Below are positions 42,366-49,895 of a stretch of 64,000 bases of DNA, piece by piece. The stretch covers positions 186,001 to 250,000 of the forward strand of contig NZ_KE384399.1 in assembly GCF_000425585.1 (NCBI RefSeq). The letters are read 5' to 3'. The stretch is from Terrimonas ferruginea DSM 30193 (GTDB lineage: Bacteria > Bacteroidota > Bacteroidia > Chitinophagales > Chitinophagaceae). The translations under genes were made by a program, and so were the position numbers. The notes under the pieces were generated by a model, which worked only from the letters and a program-made list of their open reading frames with translations, was not told the DNA's origin and did not search any database. Every line of letters begins with the position of its first letter. The first letter of the stretch is position 1.

Positions 42366-42867
42366 TTATAACTTATTTGCCAACTGCAGTTCATCAATAT
42401 CCATGTTTCTCTCCACCTGCTTTATTGCGGCACTGGTGAAATGCCCTTCCTTGTGCAATTTAAGCAGCAGTTGACGCTGAAATTTGCCAATTTCTATCCG
42501 GGTTTGTTCTACGGAAGTGAGTGCTATCGAAGGAAAATCCTTTCGCCGGCTTTCCTTTTCTGCCTGTGTTTGTATTTCTTCGGTCAATTGCCGGGCAAGG
42601 TGTTCGTATCTTTTCTTTAATGCGTCTTTAAACAGTGTGGCTGGTGCGGCAGAACATATGGAAAGCGGCGTCGTATAGCAGTGGCGGTAGAAAAATGACG
42701 AATACCACTTCCGGGTCCAGCACAAGGTCGGGAAGTATGGGAATAAAACCGATAGCCAGTCCCGCTGTTACAAAAAAGACGGGATGCGGAAGTCTTATCT
42801 TTTCTATCAGTGCAGATAATGTAATGAGCACTGTTAATATGAAGATGACGAAACTGAATTTTTCCAT
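42366..42867 (-). pseudogene. Na+/H+ antiporter (CPA1/NhaP type) pseudogene with internal deletion
   Basis: The first 69 codons (42867 to about 42661) read a good antiporter N-terminus: SALIEKIRLPHPVFFVTAGLA and the conserved VFLPPLLYDAAF-like segment IFLPPLLYDAAF. The frame then breaks. In another frame, from about 42640 to 42366, is the usual cytoplasmic C-terminus: FKDALKKRYEHLARQL, LLKLHKEGHFTSAAIKQVE, RNMDIDELQL. The transport core between, normally some 350-400 residues, is missing. It cannot make a working transporter. Confidence 0.82.
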
Positions 42868-42890
42868 TGATGATTTTAACCGGAAGAAAG

Positions 42891-43253
42891 TTATTCATAT
42901 CCGCTCTTAATAATAGTTGAGATCATTTTGAAACGGCCGTTGGGGCGTATATAATTGGATGAATGGGCCGGAATAATAATACCCTGACCAGATTCTACCA
43001 GGTGGGATACTTTATCTATAACGATCTCGGCCTTCCCTTCAATGATCTGGGCAAAGGTGTCGAAAGGGGAAATTTTTTCCGTTAACCCTTCTCCACTATC
43101 GAATGACATAACGCTGATATTACCGGTCGATTTTTTGATAATTGTTTTTATTACCACTGAATTGGCCATGTATTCAATTATTTCAACGATGATATGCGCT
43201 TTCGATTTTTCCAGTTCGGTGTTTTCCTGGTCTTCTGTATGCTTGTCGGTCAT
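42891..43253 (-). CDS. Cupin domain protein
   Basis: 120-residue single-domain cupin. After a 28-residue polar N-terminus comes MANSVVIKTIIKKSTGNISV, then cupin motif 1 region SPFDTFAQIIEGKAEIVID and motif 2 GQGIIIPAHSSNYI. The metal-binding histidines of motif 1 are largely missing (SPFDT instead of HxH), so it may be a sensory or binding cupin rather than an enzyme. It starts between the antiporter pseudogene and a terminator. Function unknown. Confidence 0.83.
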   Translation of the reverse strand: MTDKHTEDQENTELEKSKAHIIVEIIEYMANSVVIKTIIKKSTGNISVMSFDSGEGLTEKISPFDTFAQIIEGKAEIVIDKVSHLVESGQGIIIPAHSSNYIRPNGRFKMISTIIKSGYE

Positions 43254-43311
43254 AAATTGTATTTTACAGTAAGTGAATTTTTATAGATACGTTGAGTGTA
43301 AGGTTGCCTGG

Positions 43312-43346
43312 AAAATAAAAAAGGGCCAGGATAAAAATCCAGCCCT
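43312..43346 (-). terminator. Terminator downstream of the 222-aa protein gene
   Basis: On the minus strand an imperfect stem AGGGCTGGAT/ATCCTGGCCCT with one bulge, followed by TTTTTTATTTT. It lies about 135 bases past that gene's stop. Confidence 0.72.
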
Positions 43347-43482
43347 GTATTAAGTCCAATATCCTATGAAAAACCAGTGTAAAGGTAGCATCGGGCTTTT
43401 TGCGGTTGTTACACGATTTAACAGATCTGTTATATAATTCCCACATCGGAAGGAGGGGGCTGTAGGTCAGGCTTTTGGGCCA

Positions 43483-44151
43483 TTATGCCTTTCTTTTTAA
43501 TTTCAATGCCTCCAGTGCCTGCCGTTGATTTTCCACCTCAAGCTGCTGGTTGGTCTGGTTGTCTTTGTTGGTCCGGAGATCGTCCTGCATTTTTTTCATT
43601 TTGCCATCCATGTCTTTTTCATCCTTCTGAAAATTCGACAACTTTTTCCGTGAAGCAGCTAAAACGTCTTCCTGCTTCCTGATGTCTTCTTCAAGACTGT
43701 AAGCCGTAGTGTTTTCGATAAGGCTGTTCAGAAAAACCCGGGCATTGTCCCAAAGCACGGTATCCTGTTCGGGTGACGTAAAGTTTTCATTACCGGTGCT
43801 GATCAATAAGTAGATCAGACTGTTGTTTTTTTCTTCTTTGTTTTTCTGCGTTATTTTAAAATACATGTCCAGCTTCTGGCTGCCCAGGGAAGGAAGTTGG
43901 GTATTGTTGAATACATAAAACCCGTCTGTTGTATTGTTCTTCCAGAACAGGTGTCCTTCTGTCTGCGGCTTGTAGCCTGCATCTTTTAACTTTTGCAGGA
44001 TGGTGGCTTTTACATCTTCCTGGTTGTTGGCCAGTTCAAGGGTAAGGGCCGGCTGCATCATTGTTTTATATTGCACGGTAGTAACAGACGTTTGTGAATG
44101 TACTGCAGCACTTATAAAAAGTGCGGAGAGTAAGAGATTGCTTTTATTCAT
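43483..44151 (-). CDS. Exported protein with C-terminal coiled coil, 222 aa (unrecognised)
   Basis: Signal peptide MNKSNLLLSALFISAAVHSQ, then a mixed domain of about 120 residues (ILQKLKDAGYKPQTEGHLFWK, GFYVFNNTQLPSLGSQKLDMYFK) followed from about 155 by a charged coiled coil (RKQEDVLAASRKKLSNF, ENQRQALEALKLKRKA). It would lie in the periplasm. No family recognised. It follows by 23 bases an anchored small protein on the same strand, so the two probably work together. Base composition is AT-richer than the flanking core genes. Confidence 0.7.
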   Translation of the reverse strand: MNKSNLLLSALFISAAVHSQTSVTTVQYKTMMQPALTLELANNQEDVKATILQKLKDAGYKPQTEGHLFWKNNTTDGFYVFNNTQLPSLGSQKLDMYFKITQKNKEEKNNSLIYLLISTGNENFTSPEQDTVLWDNARVFLNSLIENTTAYSLEEDIRKQEDVLAASRKKLSNFQKDEKDMDGKMKKMQDDLRTNKDNQTNQQLEVENQRQALEALKLKRKA

Positions 44152-44174
44152 TTTTTAAGTATTGTACATGATTA

Positions 44175-44471
44175 TTAATATGCGTTCTTATTCACATTGA
44201 ACAGGTTCTTCTGGTATTGAATGACGGTATGCAACACTTTGATCTTTTCAAGTATTTTACTCTTCAGATCTTTGTGGTGCTTCATTTTTTTTACCTGAAC
44301 GAGTGCGATCTCATAATTGAGCAGGGCGTCTTCATACTCTCCGTTATTTTCACTCTGCAAGGCGATCGAGAAAGATTTTTCAGAAATGTTCTTTTTTGAA
44401 TAGAAGAGTACGCGAAGAAAAAACAGGACGATTAATAGTACGGAAACGGAAACAATGATAAACACGAACAC
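44175..44471 (-). CDS. Membrane-anchored TPR-like small protein, 98 aa (unrecognised)
   Basis: One N-terminal transmembrane helix (VFIIVSVSVLLIVLFFLRVLF) and a soluble part with a helix-turn-helix repeat like one TPR: ALQSENNGEYEDALLNYEIALVQ. The listed start is GTG; the frame stays open about 15 codons upstream without an ATG, reading LLQLSIQTKK, so the true start may be an unusual codon or the 5' end may be damaged. Coupled by position to the 222-aa gene. No family assigned. Confidence 0.5.
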   Translation of the reverse strand: MFVFIIVSVSVLLIVLFFLRVLFYSKKNISEKSFSIALQSENNGEYEDALLNYEIALVQVKKMKHHKDLKSKILEKIKVLHTVIQYQKNLFNVNKNAY

Positions 44472-44558
44472 TTTTTTAGTTTGAATGGAGAGCTGTAATA
44501 AAGGTGAGTCTTTTTAAACGTACTATCGTTACAGTATCCTGTGAAAGAATTGTATAAT

Positions 44559-45119
44559 TCACACGTCTTCGAGCATCGAACGTCGCTTGTCCTTAAGCTG
44601 TCTGAAATGCGTCGGAGTCAGACCTGTTACCTTCTTGAATTGGCTGGACAAATGCGCAACACTGCTGTAGTGCATTTTGAATGCGATCTCCGTAAGGGTT
44701 AGCTCATTATAAACCAACAACTCTTTTACCCGTTCAATCTTATGCGCTATGAAAAATTTCTCTATCGTTGTGCCCTGCACTTCTGAAAAAAGATTAGCCA
44801 GGTAAGTGTAATCGTGGTTCAGTTTGCTGCTGAGGTATTCCGAAAATTTGATGGTCAACGGCTCTTCCGAATAATGTACCAGTTCTACGATCACAGTTTT
44901 AATTTTCTGGATCAGTACACTTTTTTTGTTATCCATCAGTTCGAGTCCTGATTTCAAAAGTGCCCTTTTGAACTGGTCCAATTGTTCCGGCGAAATGTTT
45001 TCAATTATATCTGCTTCGCCTAACACCACGTTCGTATAGTGTAATCCCAACTGTTCGAGTTCCGCCTTCACGACCATTGTGCAACGGATGCAAACCATAT
45101 TTTTGATGTGCAATTTCAC
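44559..45119 (-). CDS. AraC-type regulator with N-terminal metal-binding-like domain (GTG start)
   Basis: 186 residues. Residues 1-70 look like a heavy-metal-associated (HMA) fold with IKNMVCIRCTMVVKAELEQLGL, where Cys-x-x-Cys is in the HMA position. Residues about 85-180 are an AraC/XylS DNA-binding domain with two helix-turn-helix units: YLANLFSEVQGTTIEKFF and LTEIAFKMHYSSVAHLSSQFKKVTGLTP. GTG is the start; it gives the family N-terminus KLHIKNM. It probably senses a metal or thiol ligand and regulates nearby genes; inference. Confidence 0.86.
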   Translation of the reverse strand: MKLHIKNMVCIRCTMVVKAELEQLGLHYTNVVLGEADIIENISPEQLDQFKRALLKSGLELMDNKKSVLIQKIKTVIVELVHYSEEPLTIKFSEYLSSKLNHDYTYLANLFSEVQGTTIEKFFIAHKIERVKELLVYNELTLTEIAFKMHYSSVAHLSSQFKKVTGLTPTHFRQLKDKRRSMLEDV

Positions 45120-45692
45120 TGGAGTGGTTGATTGGGCCGCAGCGTAGGAATAAGGTAGCCGGATATTCCCGGAGATTCAGTAAGTGCATTCGATATATAG
45201 ACTCAATTATCCTGCCATGCCACAGTCTTAAACAGGTTTGCCTTGATCTCAAACAATTGTGAGGCTATTGAAAAATATTATAAACAGATTTTGCTGATAA
45301 CTGCAGAGGTGATTATTTCCTTTCAATGAATCATTAAACGCAGTAACAGCATAACGGTCAGCCGTTTAATTTTTACAATATGTTATATGCCTGCGAAGAA
45401 AGCAGCAGCGCCTGATCAGAAAAAAAATGAAATAATAAATCTTCTTTTTTATCAGTGGACACTTGGCTGTACAATACTACGGCAAATATGGCTGACCGTC
45501 CGGTAAATGGGGAATAATGTGTGAATTATATAACAATTCCGGAGAATGATGTAATAACATTACCCGGGAATAGACTGATCTTCATCGTTCAATGGAATCG
45601 AACGTTCTTTTCAGCAGAGGCTTTTCTGATTTTATAATGAAGGCAGAGAAGCGTATTTATAGCTGCCGGAGAGTAATGCGACTGAACCCGCA
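45120..45692. other. Gene-poor AT-rich gap
   Basis: No convincing gene. A 39-codon open frame from the ATG at 45387 (MPAKKAAAPDQKK start) has no family support. The sequence is rich in A and T and has no obvious terminator or known repeat. It may be the remains of decayed genes. Confidence 0.5.
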
Positions 45693-45962
45693 TTGGACAA
45701 CCTCCCTTTTACTTACACCATAATCTGTACTGTGGTTTTTATCATCCTGCTTTTTGCCGCTCATTGGTATCTGTCGTTGTTTCCCGGGACTTTTTTTTAC
45801 CACCGCTATCTGGTCCGGGCATTTCCCATCTTAATGTGGGCATGTCTTTTTGTTTACCTGTACCTTGAGCTTGTTCCTTCGTTTTGGTTCCTGCTGCTGT
45901 TGCCGCCGGAGTTTATACGAATCACAACATTGAAGATGAACAGGTCAATAAGGCATCAGTGA
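45693..45962 (+). CDS. Doubtful small membrane protein, 89 aa
   Basis: A hydrophobic frame with two probable membrane helices (YTIICTVVFIILLFAAHWYL and FPILMWACLFVYLYLEL). No ATG is available; only TTG 45693 would start it, after an in-frame stop at 45660. No family recognised, and it lies in the AT-rich gene-poor gap, so it may be a relic or chance. It ends before the gcvP terminator. Confidence 0.28.
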   Translation: MDNLPFTYTIICTVVFIILLFAAHWYLSLFPGTFFYHRYLVRAFPILMWACLFVYLYLELVPSFWFLLLLPPEFIRITTLKMNRSIRHQ

Positions 45963-45979
45963 ATGAGTGAAGTGTCAAT

Positions 45980-46034
45980 AAAAAGCCACGATATGCACCC
46001 CTCGAGAACCTCAGGGTACGCACCATGGCTTTTT
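45980..46034 (-). terminator. Long-stem terminator of gcvP
   Basis: Arms 46034-46014 and 46000-45980 pair on the minus-strand RNA over about 21 positions (AAAAAGCCA...ACCC), with four G-U pairs and one mismatch, and are followed by TTTTT. It lies about 60 bases after the gcvP stop. As the pairing works only with G-U on the minus strand, it serves gcvP rather than anything on the plus strand. Confidence 0.78.
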
Positions 46035-46084
46035 AACTTATTACTTATAGCTTATGCCCGAAGTATCGGCCCGAAGTATCGGGC
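46035..46084. repeat. Short heptads and CCCGAAGTATCGG palindrome pair
   Basis: ACTTATT/ACTTATA units are followed by two copies of CCCGAAGTATCGG in tandem (46057-46083). The same palindromic unit appears near 58012 and 58060, and a related one inside the tRNA remnant. Confidence 0.6.
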
Positions 46085-46097
46085 GGCTGTTTCCTTC

Positions 46098-48995
46098 TCA
46101 GGCCTCAGTCTCCATATAGCTCTCCACCGGCTCACAAGTACAGATAAGATTTCTGTCACCAACGGTATTGTTCACACGCGCAACACTTGGCCAGAATTTA
46201 TTCTCGCTTACATACTGCAGCGGGAACGCAGCCTGCTCGCGGGAATAGACATGCTCCCAGTTAGAAGAACAAATCACCGCCTGCGTATGCGGAGCATTTT
46301 TCAGCGGATTATCTTTTTTGTCGGCTTTGCCTTCTTCAATCGCTTCAATTTCTTCACGGATAGACAACATCGCATTACAGAAACGGTCGAGTTCTGCTTT
46401 GTCTTCACTTTCTGTAGGCTCGATCATGATGGTGCCGGGAACGGGGAAACTCATCGTCGGCGCATGGAAGCCGTAATCCATCAGACGTTTGGCAACATCC
46501 TCCGCTTCCACTTCGGCAGTTTTCTTGAACGGCCGCAGGTCAACGATGAATTCGTGTGCACATTGTCCCTGGTGATTGGTATAAAGAATATCGTATTTGG
46601 AAGCAAGGCGCGCACGCATGTAGTTGGCATTGAGAATTGCATAGCGCGTTGCATCGGTAAGACCTTGCGCGCCGAGCATGCGGATATAACCATAAGAGAT
46701 CAGCAGGATGGAGGCACTGCCATAGGGAGCAGCAGATACCGCGCCACGGCCTTCACTCATCGACACCACTCCTTTTTCACCAGCCAATGATACGTGACCG
46801 GGCAGGTGTGGTGCAAGATGTGATTTTACACAAATAGGACCCATGCCAGGACCGCCACCACCGTGCGGAATGGCGAAGGTCTTGTGCAGGTTGAGGTGAC
46901 AAACGTCTGCACCGATCAGACCGGGAGCCGTTAAGCCCACCTGTGCGTTCATGTTTGCACCGTCCATGTATACCTGGCCGCCATGCTGGTGAATGACGTC
47001 GGTGATTTCCTTCACTGTTTCCTCATACACACCATAAGTGCTGGGATACGTGATCATGATACCCGACAATTGATTGGAGTATTGTGCTGCTTTCACTTTC
47101 AGGTCTTCTATGTCGATGTAACCGTTTTCCAATGCTTTTACTACTACCACTTTCATTCCGCACATAACGGCAGAAGCAGGGTTGGTGCCGTGTGCAGAGA
47201 TGGGGATCAGCATGACGTTGCGGTGATGATCGCCATTGGCCTCGTGGTAGGCTTTGATCGTCAGCAAACCTGCGTACTCGCCCTGTGCACCGCTGTTGGG
47301 CTGCAAACTGCACGCGTCGAATGCGGTGATGTTGCAGAGGTAGCGGGACAACTCATCCACGATGTATTGATAACCTCCGGCCTGATCCAGTGGCGCAAAC
47401 GGGTGCATACGCGCCCAGTGCGACCAGCTCAGTGGCATCATTTCCGTAGCTGCATTCAGTTTCATCGTGCAACTGCCGAGGGAGATCATCGATGTATTGA
47501 GCGAAAGGTCTTTGTTCTCGAGTGACTTAATGTAGCGCATCATCTGGCTTTCGCTGTGATGGCTGTTGAATACAGGATGTGTGAGGAAATCGGAACTGCG
47601 TTGCAGTGAAGCAGGCAGATGTACGAGTTCCGCATCCTGGGCAATGTCGAATGCTACGGGGTCTGTATCGTTTTCAAAACAATTGATCAGGTCATACAGA
47701 TCTTCGGGCAGCGTGGTTTCGTCGAGGGAGATACCAATATGCTGATGATCGATGTAGCGAAGGTTGATCTGCTGACGATCTGCTTTTTCGCGGATGATGT
47801 TTACATCTTTAACACGCACAACGATGGTATCGAAGAATGCGTTGGACACTAATTCAAATCCACGTTCGGCAATCGCTTCACCAACAGTTTGCGCGAGCAA
47901 TGCCACGCGGCGCGCGATATTGCGCAGTCCGTCGGGTCCGTGATAGACCGCATACATGGCCGCCATGTTGGCCAGCAGTGCCTGTGCGGTACAAATGTTA
48001 GAAGTTGCTTTTTCGCGTTTGATGTGTTGTTCACGTGTCTGCAGGGCCATGCGTAATGCGCGGTTGCCTTGCGCATCCACACTCACACCGATCAGGCGTC
48101 CGGGAATGCTGCGTTTGAAATCATCTTTAACAGCAAAGAAGGCTGCGTGCGGTCCGCCATAACCCAGCGGCACACCGAAGCGTTGTGCGGAACCTACCGC
48201 TACGTCGGCGCCGAGTTCGCCCGGAGGCGTAAGTAGCGTAAGTGCGAGCAGGTCGGTTGCCATTACCACATAAGCGCCGGCTGCATGCACCGCTTCGGTA
48301 AATGCGCGGTAATCTTCTATGGCACCTTTGTCGTTGGGGTATTGTACAATGGCACCAAAGAAGCTGCCATCGGGTGTAAATGTTTTGTAATCGCCTTCTG
48401 TGAGTTCGATGCCGAGTGGCAGGGCTCTTGTGCGGATTACGTCTTTTGTCTGGGCAAAAATTTCCTTATCGATAAAGAAACGCGGGCGTTCAGGTTTTTC
48501 CTGTTTGTTGAGCGTATGGAAAAACATACTCATGGCTTCCGCGGCGGCCGTTGCTTCATCGAGCAGGGACGCGTTAGCAATAGGCAGGCCCGTAAGATCG
48601 CTGACCATGGTCTGGAAGTTCAGCAGACTTTCCAGACGGCCTTGTGAAATTTCAGCCTGATAAGGGGTGTATTGGGTATACCATCCCGGGTTTTCAAAAA
48701 CATTCCTGAGGATTACCGAGGGTGTGATGGTATCGTAATATCCCTGGCCGATATAATTGGTGAAGAGTTTATTCTTCAGGGAAACTTCTTTGATATGCCG
48801 CAGGTATTCATGTTCGCTGAGCGTGGGAGGGATGTCCAGCGGAGATTGCATGCGGATAGCAGCGGGAACGGTCTGGTCGATGAGTTCGTCCAGGCTCGCG
48901 GAGCCGATGGCGCGCAGCATGGCGCGGGAGTCTCCTTCCCTCGGACCGATATGGCGGGAACGGAATTCATTGGATTGTTGTTCGAACAAGCTCAT
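46098..48995 (-). CDS. gcvP: Glycine dehydrogenase (decarboxylating), P protein of the glycine cleavage system
   Basis: 965 residues, the single-chain homodimer form with both the GcvPA-like and GcvPB-like halves. PLP is held by Lys705 in HLNLHKTFAIPHGGGGPG; N-terminal RHIGPREGDSRAML and TPYQAEISQGRLESLLN are typical. It decarboxylates glycine and passes the methylamine to the H-protein lipoate. The T, H and L protein genes are not in this window. Leader of about 68 bases after a TAacTTTG box; strong terminator after the stop. Confidence 0.97.
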   Translation of the reverse strand: MSLFEQQSNEFRSRHIGPREGDSRAMLRAIGSASLDELIDQTVPAAIRMQSPLDIPPTLSEHEYLRHIKEVSLKNKLFTNYIGQGYYDTITPSVILRNVFENPGWYTQYTPYQAEISQGRLESLLNFQTMVSDLTGLPIANASLLDEATAAAEAMSMFFHTLNKQEKPERPRFFIDKEIFAQTKDVIRTRALPLGIELTEGDYKTFTPDGSFFGAIVQYPNDKGAIEDYRAFTEAVHAAGAYVVMATDLLALTLLTPPGELGADVAVGSAQRFGVPLGYGGPHAAFFAVKDDFKRSIPGRLIGVSVDAQGNRALRMALQTREQHIKREKATSNICTAQALLANMAAMYAVYHGPDGLRNIARRVALLAQTVGEAIAERGFELVSNAFFDTIVVRVKDVNIIREKADRQQINLRYIDHQHIGISLDETTLPEDLYDLINCFENDTDPVAFDIAQDAELVHLPASLQRSSDFLTHPVFNSHHSESQMMRYIKSLENKDLSLNTSMISLGSCTMKLNAATEMMPLSWSHWARMHPFAPLDQAGGYQYIVDELSRYLCNITAFDACSLQPNSGAQGEYAGLLTIKAYHEANGDHHRNVMLIPISAHGTNPASAVMCGMKVVVVKALENGYIDIEDLKVKAAQYSNQLSGIMITYPSTYGVYEETVKEITDVIHQHGGQVYMDGANMNAQVGLTAPGLIGADVCHLNLHKTFAIPHGGGGPGMGPICVKSHLAPHLPGHVSLAGEKGVVSMSEGRGAVSAAPYGSASILLISYGYIRMLGAQGLTDATRYAILNANYMRARLASKYDILYTNHQGQCAHEFIVDLRPFKKTAEVEAEDVAKRLMDYGFHAPTMSFPVPGTIMIEPTESEDKAELDRFCNAMLSIREEIEAIEEGKADKKDNPLKNAPHTQAVICSSNWEHVYSREQAAFPLQYVSENKFWPSVARVNNTVGDRNLICTCEPVESYMETEA

Positions 48996-49063
48996 TTAAT
49001 TGGCGATTTTTAAGATCTACGGGAAAGGTCAGCGCGTCGACCGACGGCTGGCGAAAAGCGCTG

Positions 49064-49071
49064 CAAAGTTA
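49064..49071 (-). promoter_or_regulatory. -7 box TAacTTTG of gcvP
   Basis: Exact consensus on the minus strand, 68 bases before the start codon. No glycine riboswitch-like structure is apparent in the leader. Confidence 0.55.
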
Positions 49072-49130
49072 CGATGCTGTCAGCACAAAAAATAGCGTTT
49101 GTTCGTACAGGCGGGGAATGTGGATAAGGC

Positions 49131-49350
49131 GGTAGTAAGTAATAGGTTGTAGGTAAAAGGTTTAAGGCGTAAGGCTTAAGGTAAAACAGCCGTTGTAAGT
49201 AATAAGTATTAAGTTCTGGGTTTTCAGGCCTAAAGCTCTCGAAACAAACTGACCATTCACGACTCACGGCTGTTTTATTCACCATTCACGATTGACGATT
49301 CACGATTGACGATTCACGATTGACGATTCACGATTGACCATTCACTATTC
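49131..49350 (+). repeat. Heptad repeat array before the YkgJ gene
   Basis: Units AGTAATA/GTAAGGC/TTAAGGC, then AGTAATA/AGTATTA, then a long run of TTCACGA, TTGACGA, TTCACCA. The last TTGAC (49334) supplies a well-placed -33 TTG for the YkgJ promoter. Together with the gcvP promoter this accounts for the 373-base gap. Confidence 0.85.
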
Positions 49351-49364
49351 CCTCCGTACCTTCG
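49334..49364 (+). promoter_or_regulatory. Promoter of the YkgJ gene, overlapping the heptad array
   Basis: TTG 49334-49336, a 20-base spacer, and TAccTTCG 49357-49364 (one change from consensus), 4 bases before the ATG. Confidence 0.55.
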
Positions 49365-49368
49365 CACG

Positions 49369-49854
49369 ATGGCGGGAGATCTGTTGCACAACTGGCAAAA
49401 AAAATCGGGTGAACGGCGAAAATTGTACAAACAATTTCTGGCCAGGGCCGACAAAAACAAAACCTTAAGGCAACTTCCTGATCTTCATGAAGAAGCATTC
49501 GAAAAAGTGGATTGCCTGGCCTGCGCCCGCTGCTGCAAAAGCTTTTCCCCCCGCTTCAAAACTCCCGATGTAAAAAGGATCGCTAAAGTGATGGGCATGC
49601 GCGAAAGCGTGTTCATCGAAACCTATCTCCGCGTGGACGAGGAAGGAGATTTTGTGGTAAAATCATCGCCCTGCCCTTTCCTGGGCGCGGACAACCACTG
49701 TTCCGTTTACGAAGACCGGCCATCTGACTGCCGCCGTTTTCCCTACACCGATGAGGACGTGCTGATCAAACGACCGGTGCTCACATTGAAAAACACGGAA
49801 TTTTGCCCCATTACCTATTATGTGATTGAAAAACTGATGGCTGCACAGCGCTGA
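49369..49854 (+). CDS. YkgJ family cysteine-cluster protein
   Basis: 161-residue soluble protein of the YkgJ/CxxCxxCC family, predicted to bind zinc or an iron-sulphur cluster. Cysteine pattern: DCLACARCCKSF (residues 48-59), SPCPFLGADNHCSVYEDRPSDCRRFP (cysteines at the ends and middle) and EFCPITYY. All eight or so conserved cysteines are present. Function unknown. The start is fixed by a promoter box 4 bases upstream; DUF389 follows 41 bases later with its own weak TAttTTAG box. Confidence 0.9.
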   Translation: MAGDLLHNWQKKSGERRKLYKQFLARADKNKTLRQLPDLHEEAFEKVDCLACARCCKSFSPRFKTPDVKRIAKVMGMRESVFIETYLRVDEEGDFVVKSSPCPFLGADNHCSVYEDRPSDCRRFPYTDEDVLIKRPVLTLKNTEFCPITYYVIEKLMAAQR

Positions 49855-49895
49855 GAATTTTCCTATTTTAGTGCCGTCACCAATCGAATAGCTAA

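Noticed and set aside
43264-43446. 60-codon minus-strand frame between the cupin and the 222-aa protein
   Set aside because: It reads through a terminator hairpin and has no protein-like conservation.
45963-46790. 275-codon plus-strand frame over the 3' end of gcvP
   Set aside because: It overlaps the gcvP terminator and coding end, has no family signal, and gcvP is certain.
48996-49063. Glycine riboswitch in the gcvP leader
   Set aside because: The leader is only about 68 bases and shows no conserved tandem aptamer pattern.
49010-49285. 91-codon minus-strand frame before gcvP
   Set aside because: Most of it is translated heptad repeats, and it covers the gcvP promoter.
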